A stretch of DNA of 64,000 nucleotides from Paraburkholderia domus (GTDB lineage: Bacteria; Pseudomonadota; Gammaproteobacteria; Burkholderiales; Burkholderiaceae). Of this stretch, positions 34,713 through 42,595 are shown in pieces. A program made the translations under genes and the position numbers. The DNA lies in the NCBI RefSeq assembly GCF_905220705.1, contig NZ_CAJNAT010000001.1, forward strand, positions 124,001-188,000. Direction: 5' to 3'. Positions within the stretch are counted from its first letter, which is position 1. Every line of letters starts with the position of its first letter. The notes under the pieces were generated by a model. That model had not been told where the DNA came from and made no database searches. It saw only the letters and a program-made list of their open reading frames with translations.

Positions 34713-35513
34713 GTGCAACTTGCCACCGCAAGCCTGACTGACCAGGGCGGCCGGCCACGCAATGAAGATTCGTTCGGCGACTGGTCGAGCGAGCGGCTCT
34801 ACTATTGCGTCGTCGCGGACGGCGCTGGCGGACACGGCGGCGGCGACACCGCCTCGCGCATCGTCGTCGATTCCGTACTGGCGGATTTGCGCTACCTGAC
34901 TGTTGCGGAATTGCCGCCGACGGGCGAGCGGCTGGTGAGCGCGCTCGCACATGCCAACGAGAACATCGTCGAAGAACAGTTGCGCGGCGACGATAACGAG
35001 AAGGACATGCGCTCGACGGCCGTGCTGCTCGCTATCGATCGCGAATGCGGCACGGCCGCATGGGCTCATTGTGGCGACACCCGGCTCTACTGTTTCCGCC
35101 ATGGCGAAATCAGCGTCCGGACTCGCGACCACAGCATGGTTCAGGAGATGGTCGACGCGCAGTTGCTCGCCGCGGAGGAGATGCGCCATCATCCGCGACG
35201 TAATGTGCTGTATGCCGCGCTGGGCACCCAGGATCAACTGGACATTGCGGGCGTGGACGGCACGTTCGCGCTGCGTGACGGCGACGCTTTTCTGATTTGC
35301 ACCGATGGGCTGTGGGAGTATGCCGACGACGCCTGCATGGGCGAAGCGCTGGCCGAGGCTGCGACACCCGGCGCCTGGCTCGACGCGCTGGCGGTGAAAG
35401 TGCGCGCGAGCGCCAGTGCGAATCACGACAACTTCACGGCGCTCGCGGTGTGGGTCAGTGAAGATCCGGAGGCGACGGTGTTGCAGCTCGCGCAGGGTCC
35501 GGCGCCGGTATAG
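34713..35513 (+). CDS. PP2C-type Ser/Thr phosphatase (PppA/Stp1-like)
   Basis: The protein has 266 residues from GTG 34713, chosen because GAGAGG precedes it and the domain begins at once. All PP2C metal motifs are present: RNEDSFGD near 17-24, VADGAGGHGGG, GDTRLYCFRHGEI, LICTDGLWE and the C-terminal NHDNFTALAVW. In T6SS loci this enzyme dephosphorylates the FHA protein and counters the kinase. It overlaps nothing and is 32 bp from the glycosyltransferase gene. Confidence 0.9.
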   Translation: MQLATASLTDQGGRPRNEDSFGDWSSERLYYCVVADGAGGHGGGDTASRIVVDSVLADLRYLTVAELPPTGERLVSALAHANENIVEEQLRGDDNEKDMRSTAVLLAIDRECGTAAWAHCGDTRLYCFRHGEISVRTRDHSMVQEMVDAQLLAAEEMRHHPRRNVLYAALGTQDQLDIAGVDGTFALRDGDAFLICTDGLWEYADDACMGEALAEAATPGAWLDALAVKVRASASANHDNFTALAVWVSEDPEATVLQLAQGPAPV

Positions 35514-35545
35514 CGCCCGAAACCGTTTCGACGAGTCTCGCTATC

Positions 35546-36346
35546 GTGCCAATCTCGATCATCATTCCCTGCCTTCAGATGGCAGCGACGCTTGGACGCG
35601 CGCTGGAAAGCTGCCTCATTCAGCCAGAGGCCGCGCAGATCATCGTCGTCGACGACGGCTCGACCGATGCCTCGATCGAAATCGCGCAGCACTACAGGCG
35701 CGCCGACGCGCGCGTAGAAGTGCTGCGCATGCACGTGAACGGCGGCGTCGCCGCCGCGCGCAACTGGGCCGCCATGCATGCGTCTCAGGATCTGCTCGCC
35801 TTTATCGATGCCGACGACGAATACCTGCCCGCTGCGTTGCGCGCCGCAAGCGGATATCTGCAGGGTTGTCCGCAGGAGGCGTCCGTGCGGCTGGATGTCG
35901 AGTTTGCCGGCTTTCCGCAGGCCATCGTCGCGCACCCCGAGTTCGAAAAATACGCCGCGATCCTGAGCAACACCGTGCCGAGCAGCCTCGTCATCCGGCG
36001 CGCGGTGTACCGCGCGCTCGGCGGATTTCCGACAGACGAGTTCTTTCGTCGCGTCGGCGGAGAAGACGGCGCATTCTCATGGGCGTTGAGCAAGCTGTTC
36101 GGCAACCGGCGGCTGATCGATGCCAAACGTGTACGCCAACATTACCATCCAGCCATCCATGCTGAACGGTTCTTCAGGATTCACATGGGAATGGAGCAGC
36201 CTGTCCACGAGGAGGTCGTCGAAGCACTGCGGCTGTCGCAGCAGTTTGTTGCCGGAGCCGAGGCCGCGATCGCGCAACTGCGCGCGCTGCACTCGCCCGC
36301 CGGCACGGCAGCGCACGCCGCACCTGCACCCACTTGCCAACGCTAG
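35546..36346 (+). CDS. Glycosyltransferase family 2
   Basis: The protein has 266 residues from GTG 35546. It has a GT-A fold: ISIIIPCLQM at the start, IIVVDDGSTD near 33-42, NGGVAAARNWA, and the metal-binding DADDE near 89-93. No membrane segment is seen, so it is cytoplasmic. It is cotranscribed with the PP2C gene. It ends convergently with the TpsA gene, sharing the bases CTAG. It could glycosylate the neighbouring adhesin or a cell-surface polymer. The acceptor is unknown. Confidence 0.85.
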   Translation: MPISIIIPCLQMAATLGRALESCLIQPEAAQIIVVDDGSTDASIEIAQHYRRADARVEVLRMHVNGGVAAARNWAAMHASQDLLAFIDADDEYLPAALRAASGYLQGCPQEASVRLDVEFAGFPQAIVAHPEFEKYAAILSNTVPSSLVIRRAVYRALGGFPTDEFFRRVGGEDGAFSWALSKLFGNRRLIDAKRVRQHYHPAIHAERFFRIHMGMEQPVHEEVVEALRLSQQFVAGAEAAIAQLRALHSPAGTAAHAAPAPTCQR

Positions 36347-39300
36347 AAGTCGCCACAGCCGTGCTGGCTGTTTATCAGCATGCAGCTGTTCAGGTTCGGC
36401 TGCGAACGTACCCGCTTCCATTCGACCGCGAGAATGTCCTGATTGTCGCCCGGCGGCGTGGTGCTGAAGAGCGGCTGGTTCGAGCCGATGCAAATGTTGG
36501 TGCCCTGCAGATTGTTTTCATAGACGAAGGTCTGCTCCTGACTGCTGAAGAACGACTGCAGACCGCTTTGCGCGATCGGATTCAATATCGGGATCACCGT
36601 CAGGGTGCCAGGCACTTCGTTCACGATATAACCGACGCCGGACGTAAAGTTGGGGTTGATCGGATATTGTCCGCCGGGTGAATTTGCATTGGCAGGGGAT
36701 GTCACTGAGCCGCTCAACGCTCCCGCCGCGCTATCGCCGTTGACGAAGCCATTCGATGTGGCGGTAAAAGGCGGGTTAGGCGCTCCGGCGAAACGCGTCG
36801 CGCCGCCTGCGGTGACGGTCACCGTCGGCCTCGCGACATAGACGAAATGATTGCCGGTGGTGGGCACGCTGCCACCCCAACTACAGCCCGAGCCAAACAG
36901 GCAGCCGTAGAAATTGGGCTGCGCGGTGTTCGGCTGAACGCTGCCGCGCATCTCCCCGTTCCAGGTGCTCGCCCAGATTCGCCATGCGTTGCCGGCGCTG
37001 ATCATGCCCGAGCCCGCATCGACGAAGACGCCGTTCTCCATCACCAGATCGACGGCGCCGCCCGCGCTGAGGTTCGTATTCGGACCCGCCGGCGACGGCG
37101 CGCTGCCGCCCAGCCCGATATTGCCCGTTGTCGCAGTCGCAACCAGGTTGCCGGTCAGGGTGGAGTTCGTGGCGTCGATCGTGTTCAACTGGCCCGCAGC
37201 GGAATTGAACGTCTGGCTCGTGAGCGGACCGATCACGAAACCGTGCGAGTTAGAGAAGTCGACATTGCCCGCGCCGGCCATCGCCAGCACGCCGACATCG
37301 TTTTGCGGATCCGTCAGCGTGAAGTTGCCGGGGCCGGCGAGGAGCAGCCCGGCGGCCTGTATGCCGCCCGGGTCCGTGACAGGGCCAGCCGAGAGCAGCA
37401 TCAAGGTCTGTCCTGGTGTCGAGATACCGTACGGCAGCGCGATCCCCTGGCTGCCCGCGCCCGGATTGGACAGCGTGAGATTGTTCGCGAAGCTCGGGCG
37501 CGTCGGCACGCAGGGCGAGCCGCCCGACGCGCACTGTCCGTTGACCGTGATAAGCCCGGTTTGCGTGCTGGAACCCAGCACGATGTTCGGGATCGACGCA
37601 AAGGTCGCGAAGGTCTGCGGGCCGATGCTGAGACCACCGCCCGTGCCGAACAGCGTAATCGGCGTCGCGTTTTGCGCGGTGATCGCGAAGCTCGACGGAT
37701 CGACCGACGCCGGCATGATCGACAGCACGCCGCCCGGCGACGACAGGGTGGATTGCGTGATGGCGAGGCTGCTCGCCGTGCCGTCGTTGAATGCACGTAA
37801 CACGATCGAACCCGGACTCGTGGTCGAGATCGTGACGTTATTGACCGTGGAACCGCCAGATGGACCTGCCAGCGGAAACTCGTTCTGCGCACTGGCGGGT
37901 ACGACAACGCCGATCGCTACGCCCGGATCGGACGTCGTGGTCGAACCGGCGATCCCGATGGTGGTCGCCGGCCCTGTCGCGCTGATCGTGCCATTGGCAA
38001 TCAGCACGCCATAGTTTGGGCCGGTGCCAGCCGGGCCGGCCACCGCGCCGCGAATATCGATCGCGCCGCCGTTGGTCGACTTGATCGTCGACCCGTCGCC
38101 GATCAACACGCCGTCGACGAACGTACCGGTACCGCTGCCGAAGATGCTCAACGTGCCCGAGCCGGTCGTCACCGACACCGGGGCCGTCTGTACACAGTCG
38201 CATAGACTGTTTTCGAACAGCAGGCCCAAGACCGAAGCGCCTGGAAAAGCCGCTCCAATGCTTTGCCCGGACAATGCGATGTTGCCGCTCGCCGACTGGA
38301 CCGATGACCCGTGCATGTCGAAACCGATGCTGCCATTCATGACCGACGGCACAGTCCCGGCGACGGTGATGTCGCCGCTGCCGGTGTTCAACGTTACGCC
38401 ATAGAAATAGACGCCGTCCGCGAAGGAACCGGCGGCCCCGGTGACAGTGCCCGATATGCCGATCACGCCGGTTGTGTTGGAGATCGTCGTGCTGTTGACG
38501 CCCACGCCTTCGCCCCCGTTTCCCGCCACGCTGCCGCTAACCATGATCGCGCCGCCCGAACTGCTGAGCCCGGGCTGCAAAGCGGGGCCCGCGCCCACCG
38601 TGGCGCCGCCGGTCAGAAAGACGCCGGTCCCGAAGTCGCCGACGGCGCTGCCGGTCACGCTGAGTGCCCCGCTTGTGGTGCGGGCGGAACTGCCGGACAG
38701 GAGAACACCCGTGCCCTCATCTTCGCCATTCGAACTGCCTGTGCCATTGATGGTGAGCGCTCCAGTACCGGTTTGAATCAGGTTGTTGCCGACGACAAAC
38801 ACGCCGTCATTCCCCCCGCCGCCGGCGGAGGCCGTGCCCGTGATACCCAAAGTGCCGCTCGTCGTCGAGATCGTGCTGGTGGCGTTGATCGCCACCCCCG
38901 AGGCGTCCGGGCCCAGTGCGGTGCCCGTTAGTGAGATCGCGCCGCCCTCAGTGGTAATGGCCGAAGCGTTGATGATGACGCCCGCCGAGGACGTGGTCAG
39001 GTAGCCAATCGCGACGCCATTCACTGGGAATGTGCCGGTGACCGTCAGATTGCCGTTCGCCGTGTTGACGCTCGAGGTGTCGATCAGGACCGGGCTGGTC
39101 CCACCGCCGCCCAGGGTCACACTGCCGCCGTTGGTACTCAGCGTAATGCCCTGGAGCGAGACCAGACTGGCCGGGCTGGTCCCGCCTACGTTCGCATCGA
39201 ATACGATGCTGAGCGGCCCCGAACTCGACGTGATATTACTGGTGACCAGAACCGATCCCGACGCGCTCAGCTTGAGCGTGGCGGGTAAGGTGCCGGTTGT

Positions 39301-40803
39301 GACAATCGGCGCGTTGACGTTGATATCGCCTGCGTTGTCATCCAGATCGAGCCCCGTCGATACCGTCACCGTCATGCCGTGGTTGAGCGGGTCGGTGATC
39401 GCCGTGTTCAGGATGTACGTGCCGGCCGTGAGCGGTCCGAACATCACCGTATTGGAATCGCCGGGTCCGGTTTCGCTTTGGGTCGGCCCGGTGGCGCCTT
39501 CCGGCAACACCGACACGATGAAGACCTCGAACGGATCGAGCAGCCACCTGCCGCCCTGGCCTTTCGCCGCCGACGCGTCGATCGTCGCTCCGGTCGTGTC
39601 GAGCGCGTGCCCGGAGGTTTCGATCAACCCGCCATTGCCGCCTTGCGCTCCCCCCTTCGCCGACAACGTGCCGTATATCCGGCTGGCTGTCTCGCTGTAG
39701 GCCACGACGTTGCCGCCATTCCCGTTGACAAGCGCATCCGCATGGATGCTAGCTGTGGGTGACATCCAGATCGCGTTGGCATTGCGAATGGTGGGGTCCG
39801 CGCCCGCCGCCCCGCCGCCGAAGTGCACCGTACCGCCGCCCACGGCGCCGCTCGCATCCACATACGCGCCGGCTAGCAGCGCCACGTCATGACCGGTCAC
39901 GTCGATCCTGCCGCCCGTTTGCCCTGCGCCGCCGCTTGCGTCGAGCGTTCCGCTTACCAGCGTCACGCCGTTCGTGCCGCCGTCGAGCAGAATGTGTCCG
40001 TCGCGCTCGCTCAGGCTTTGCGCGCGCACGATGCCCTGCTGGTTGATGACCGTGCCGGCCAGCGCATCGGCAGTCTGCGCGCTCATGACCACGGTGCCGC
40101 CATCGGCGGCCAGCGTGCCGGTATTGCCGATCAGGGCGCTCGCCGCCCCCTGATTGATCTTCAGGGTCGTCAGGCCGTCGCCGGCAAAATCGACGGTGAT
40201 GTCATTGCCGGCGCCCAGCGCGACGGTGCCAAGTTTGGCGCTCACGGTGCCGCTATTGCTGACGGCGCCGCCGAGCAACGCGATGGTGCCGCCCGCTCCG
40301 GCCGTGAGCGAACCGGCATTGCTGACCGGCGCCACGGACGTGCCGACAAAGTGAAAGTTGCCGGCGAGGAAGTCGGCGTTGGAGATATTGAGTGTCGACG
40401 CAACCATCGAGCCGACATTCACCGATGAACCCGGCGCAAAGATCACCCCCGCGGGATTGACGAGAAACACCTTGCCATTGGCCTGCAAGCGTCCCGCGAT
40501 CACGCTGGGGTCGTTGCCCATCACGCGGTTGAGCAGCGCCGAAGAGGCCGACGGTTGGGCAATCCTGACGGCTTCGCCGGCGCCGATCGAAAACGTGTTC
40601 CAGTTGACGATCGCATTGGACGATGTCTGCGTGATATTCATCTGCCCCGCGCCCGGCGAGTTGACGTTCACCGTTCCGGCCACCACCTGCGCGCCGGTCG
40701 GGTTCGCCAGCAGGGACGGCATATACGACGCCGCGAACAACGCGGCGACCGCACCGGCGATCGCGCCTGCATGCCTCGGTCGCACACTGCATGGCTTGTT
40801 CAT
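36343..40803 (-). CDS. TpsA-type filamentous adhesin/exoprotein
   Basis: The protein has 1486 residues. A signal peptide (1-33) is followed by the TPS secretion domain with NWNTFSIGAGE (67-77) and NPAGVIF (116-122), the conserved NPNGI-like motif. Then come long beta-helical repeats, including several units of about 40 residues built on T-x-SG-x-L-x-I-x-G (roughly 620-960). Near the C terminus is an MBG/YDG-like domain (VTVTAGGATRFAGAPNPPF). Cysteines at 1438, 1474 and 1483 lie at the extreme end, as in HMW1-type adhesins tethered to their transporter. The start ATG 40803 follows the TpsB gene by 96 bp. Confidence 0.88.
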   Translation of the reverse strand: MNKPCSVRPRHAGAIAGAVAALFAASYMPSLLANPTGAQVVAGTVNVNSPGAGQMNITQTSSNAIVNWNTFSIGAGEAVRIAQPSASSALLNRVMGNDPSVIAGRLQANGKVFLVNPAGVIFAPGSSVNVGSMVASTLNISNADFLAGNFHFVGTSVAPVSNAGSLTAGAGGTIALLGGAVSNSGTVSAKLGTVALGAGNDITVDFAGDGLTTLKINQGAASALIGNTGTLAADGGTVVMSAQTADALAGTVINQQGIVRAQSLSERDGHILLDGGTNGVTLVSGTLDASGGAGQTGGRIDVTGHDVALLAGAYVDASGAVGGGTVHFGGGAAGADPTIRNANAIWMSPTASIHADALVNGNGGNVVAYSETASRIYGTLSAKGGAQGGNGGLIETSGHALDTTGATIDASAAKGQGGRWLLDPFEVFIVSVLPEGATGPTQSETGPGDSNTVMFGPLTAGTYILNTAITDPLNHGMTVTVSTGLDLDDNAGDINVNAPIVTTGTLPATLKLSASGSVLVTSNITSSSGPLSIVFDANVGGTSPASLVSLQGITLSTNGGSVTLGGGGTSPVLIDTSSVNTANGNLTVTGTFPVNGVAIGYLTTSSAGVIINASAITTEGGAISLTGTALGPDASGVAINATSTISTTSGTLGITGTASAGGGGNDGVFVVGNNLIQTGTGALTINGTGSSNGEDEGTGVLLSGSSARTTSGALSVTGSAVGDFGTGVFLTGGATVGAGPALQPGLSSSGGAIMVSGSVAGNGGEGVGVNSTTISNTTGVIGISGTVTGAAGSFADGVYFYGVTLNTGSGDITVAGTVPSVMNGSIGFDMHGSSVQSASGNIALSGQSIGAAFPGASVLGLLFENSLCDCVQTAPVSVTTGSGTLSIFGSGTGTFVDGVLIGDGSTIKSTNGGAIDIRGAVAGPAGTGPNYGVLIANGTISATGPATTIGIAGSTTTSDPGVAIGVVVPASAQNEFPLAGPSGGSTVNNVTISTTSPGSIVLRAFNDGTASSLAITQSTLSSPGGVLSIMPASVDPSSFAITAQNATPITLFGTGGGLSIGPQTFATFASIPNIVLGSSTQTGLITVNGQCASGGSPCVPTRPSFANNLTLSNPGAGSQGIALPYGISTPGQTLMLLSAGPVTDPGGIQAAGLLLAGPGNFTLTDPQNDVGVLAMAGAGNVDFSNSHGFVIGPLTSQTFNSAAGQLNTIDATNSTLTGNLVATATTGNIGLGGSAPSPAGPNTNLSAGGAVDLVMENGVFVDAGSGMISAGNAWRIWASTWNGEMRGSVQPNTAQPNFYGCLFGSGCSWGGSVPTTGNHFVYVARPTVTVTAGGATRFAGAPNPPFTATSNGFVNGDSAAGALSGSVTSPANANSPGGQYPINPNFTSGVGYIVNEVPGTLTVIPILNPIAQSGLQSFFSSQEQTFVYENNLQGTNICIGSNQPLFSTTPPGDNQDILAVEWKRVRSQPNLNSCMLINSQHGCGDF

Positions 40804-40899
40804 CGCACACCTCAGCACCGGGCGGATGCCGGCACGACCTACGATTCAGCAATCCCGTCGCCGGCGCTTCGCGCGTGGAAACAGGGGGTCAAATTCTGA

Positions 40900-42573
40900 C
40901 TAGAACGTCTTCGTCAATTGCATATAAAAGCGCGGCACCTTGTCGTTGCCGGTGGTATCCGACCCGGTCGTGCGCCATGCGACCGTGCCCTGCAGCGAAA
41001 AGCCGCCCGGCGCCGCCCAGAATGCGCCGAGACCGACGCCGCTGCGCGTGATCATGTTTGGCCCCTGGTTCGGGCGCGAGTTGGCGTTGTACCAGCCCGT
41101 GCCGAAGTCGAAAAAGCTGAACACGGTCGCCCGCGAATCAATTGCAAAACGTCCTTCCAAGGTGGCGACGAAACCTTCGTCGACGAGCGCTTCGGACGGC
41201 GAATAAGCCCGCACCGCGTGCGGTCCGCCCAGCAGGAAGCGTGACGAACTGTCGAGCGTCGTGGCGGCCCATTGGCCGGATACGCCGGCGAATACGCTGA
41301 ACCGGTCTGTGACCGCATTGAGGCGGTTGGCGAAGAACGTCGCGCGCAGTTCGTTGCCTTGCGTGTCACGCCCGAACGACGAGGCATCGAGTTGCTCGGC
41401 CGCCGCGTTGCGGAAATGAAGACTGCCGATCAGCAACTCCACGTCGGCGCTGTTGAAGCCTCCGCCGAAGAGCGCGTCACGGCTTTCGTAGCTCAGGCCG
41501 ACGCTGCCCTCCACCATCGATCTGGGATTGTGCAGATCGACGACGCCGACGTTGTCGATCAGGTCGCGGTACTCGAAATTGACGCGGCCCAGCAGACTCT
41601 GATTGCGGGTCCGCACGAGGGGATGCGTGAGCGTGAAGTCGAGCACGGTCGCTTCGCCCTGCGCGTCGAGCGATGCGAACTCCTTGCCAAGCGCATAGTT
41701 CAGCCGCGACACGGCGACACCGATGCGCGTGCCCTGGGCGTTGATCGGCGCTTCATAGCCGACGCGCCCATATAAGGTGTCGCCCCGCTCGCTGGCCAGC
41801 AGCCGCAGATCGAGGTTATCGCCGATCATGAACGGCGAATTCAGACGGGCCAGTGTGCCAAGACGCCATGTTCCGCTGGAGTCCGCGCCATAGTTGTCGA
41901 CGTCGACGGCAAAGGTCCAGCGTTTGGCCGGCGCGATGCTAATGGTCAGATCGACCGTGCCGGGTTCGTCGCCCGCTTCGATTGCCGAGGAGACGAGGAT
42001 GCCCGGCAGGTCGGAGAGCAGCAGCATGGTCCGCTCGAGTTCGTGCTGCTGCAGCGGCGTGCCCACCGGAATCTGCGCGACACGTGCGCGCAGCAGGTCT
42101 TCGCGGATCGGCGTACCCGCCGCGATGTCGAGACGCACATGGCCGACACGCCCTTCGAGCACGCTCAATTCGACGTTGCCAGAACTCACGTCCTGCGGTG
42201 GGATGACCACCTGGGCGAGCACATAGCCGCGATCTCGATAGACCTTCGTGATGCGCGCGGCAATCGCTTCGAGATCGGCAAAGCCGATTTCCTTTCCGAT
42301 CTTGTCCTGGACCGGCGCAAGCAGCACGTCTGCCGGAATCGTATCGTTGCCCTTGAGCGTGATGCCTTTCAGCAGAAATGTCGGGCCGGGCGCCGTCACC
42401 GGCGGGATCGCCTGCGGCACGGCGGGCAACGCCTGGCCGCCGCCGGGTGGCGCCGGACGCGTGTCGCGCGGCGCCGTCTGGTTCAGGATGCTGCCCGCAT
42501 TTGGCAGCGTCTGGCCCCACGCGAGCGCACTACTGCAGGACACCGCCGCGGCAATCAGTCGGAGTCTGTTCAT
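40900..42573 (-). CDS. TpsB outer-membrane transporter (ShlB/FhaC/HecB family)
   Basis: The protein has 557 residues. After the signal peptide and a Pro-rich linker come two POTRA domains (about 65-215; FLLKGITLKGNDTIP opens POTRA1, and YRDRGYVLAQVVIPPQDV marks the family). A 16-strand barrel follows and ends in a terminal Phe (QLTKTF), the BAM signal. The L6 motif usually VRGY reads VRAY at 454-457. It exports the adjacent TpsA. It lies 22 bp after the CHAT gene stop and upstream of tpsA. Confidence 0.9.
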   Translation of the reverse strand: MNRLRLIAAAVSCSSALAWGQTLPNAGSILNQTAPRDTRPAPPGGGQALPAVPQAIPPVTAPGPTFLLKGITLKGNDTIPADVLLAPVQDKIGKEIGFADLEAIAARITKVYRDRGYVLAQVVIPPQDVSSGNVELSVLEGRVGHVRLDIAAGTPIREDLLRARVAQIPVGTPLQQHELERTMLLLSDLPGILVSSAIEAGDEPGTVDLTISIAPAKRWTFAVDVDNYGADSSGTWRLGTLARLNSPFMIGDNLDLRLLASERGDTLYGRVGYEAPINAQGTRIGVAVSRLNYALGKEFASLDAQGEATVLDFTLTHPLVRTRNQSLLGRVNFEYRDLIDNVGVVDLHNPRSMVEGSVGLSYESRDALFGGGFNSADVELLIGSLHFRNAAAEQLDASSFGRDTQGNELRATFFANRLNAVTDRFSVFAGVSGQWAATTLDSSSRFLLGGPHAVRAYSPSEALVDEGFVATLEGRFAIDSRATVFSFFDFGTGWYNANSRPNQGPNMITRSGVGLGAFWAAPGGFSLQGTVAWRTTGSDTTGNDKVPRFYMQLTKTF

Positions 42574-42595
42574 GGGTGTAGGTGTCGGTTCATTC

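Noticed and set aside
38000..39700. Repetitive sequence as possible CRISPR or tandem array
   Set aside because: Repeats are degenerate, in frame and encode beta-helical repeats of TpsA; there are no constant repeats with unique spacers.
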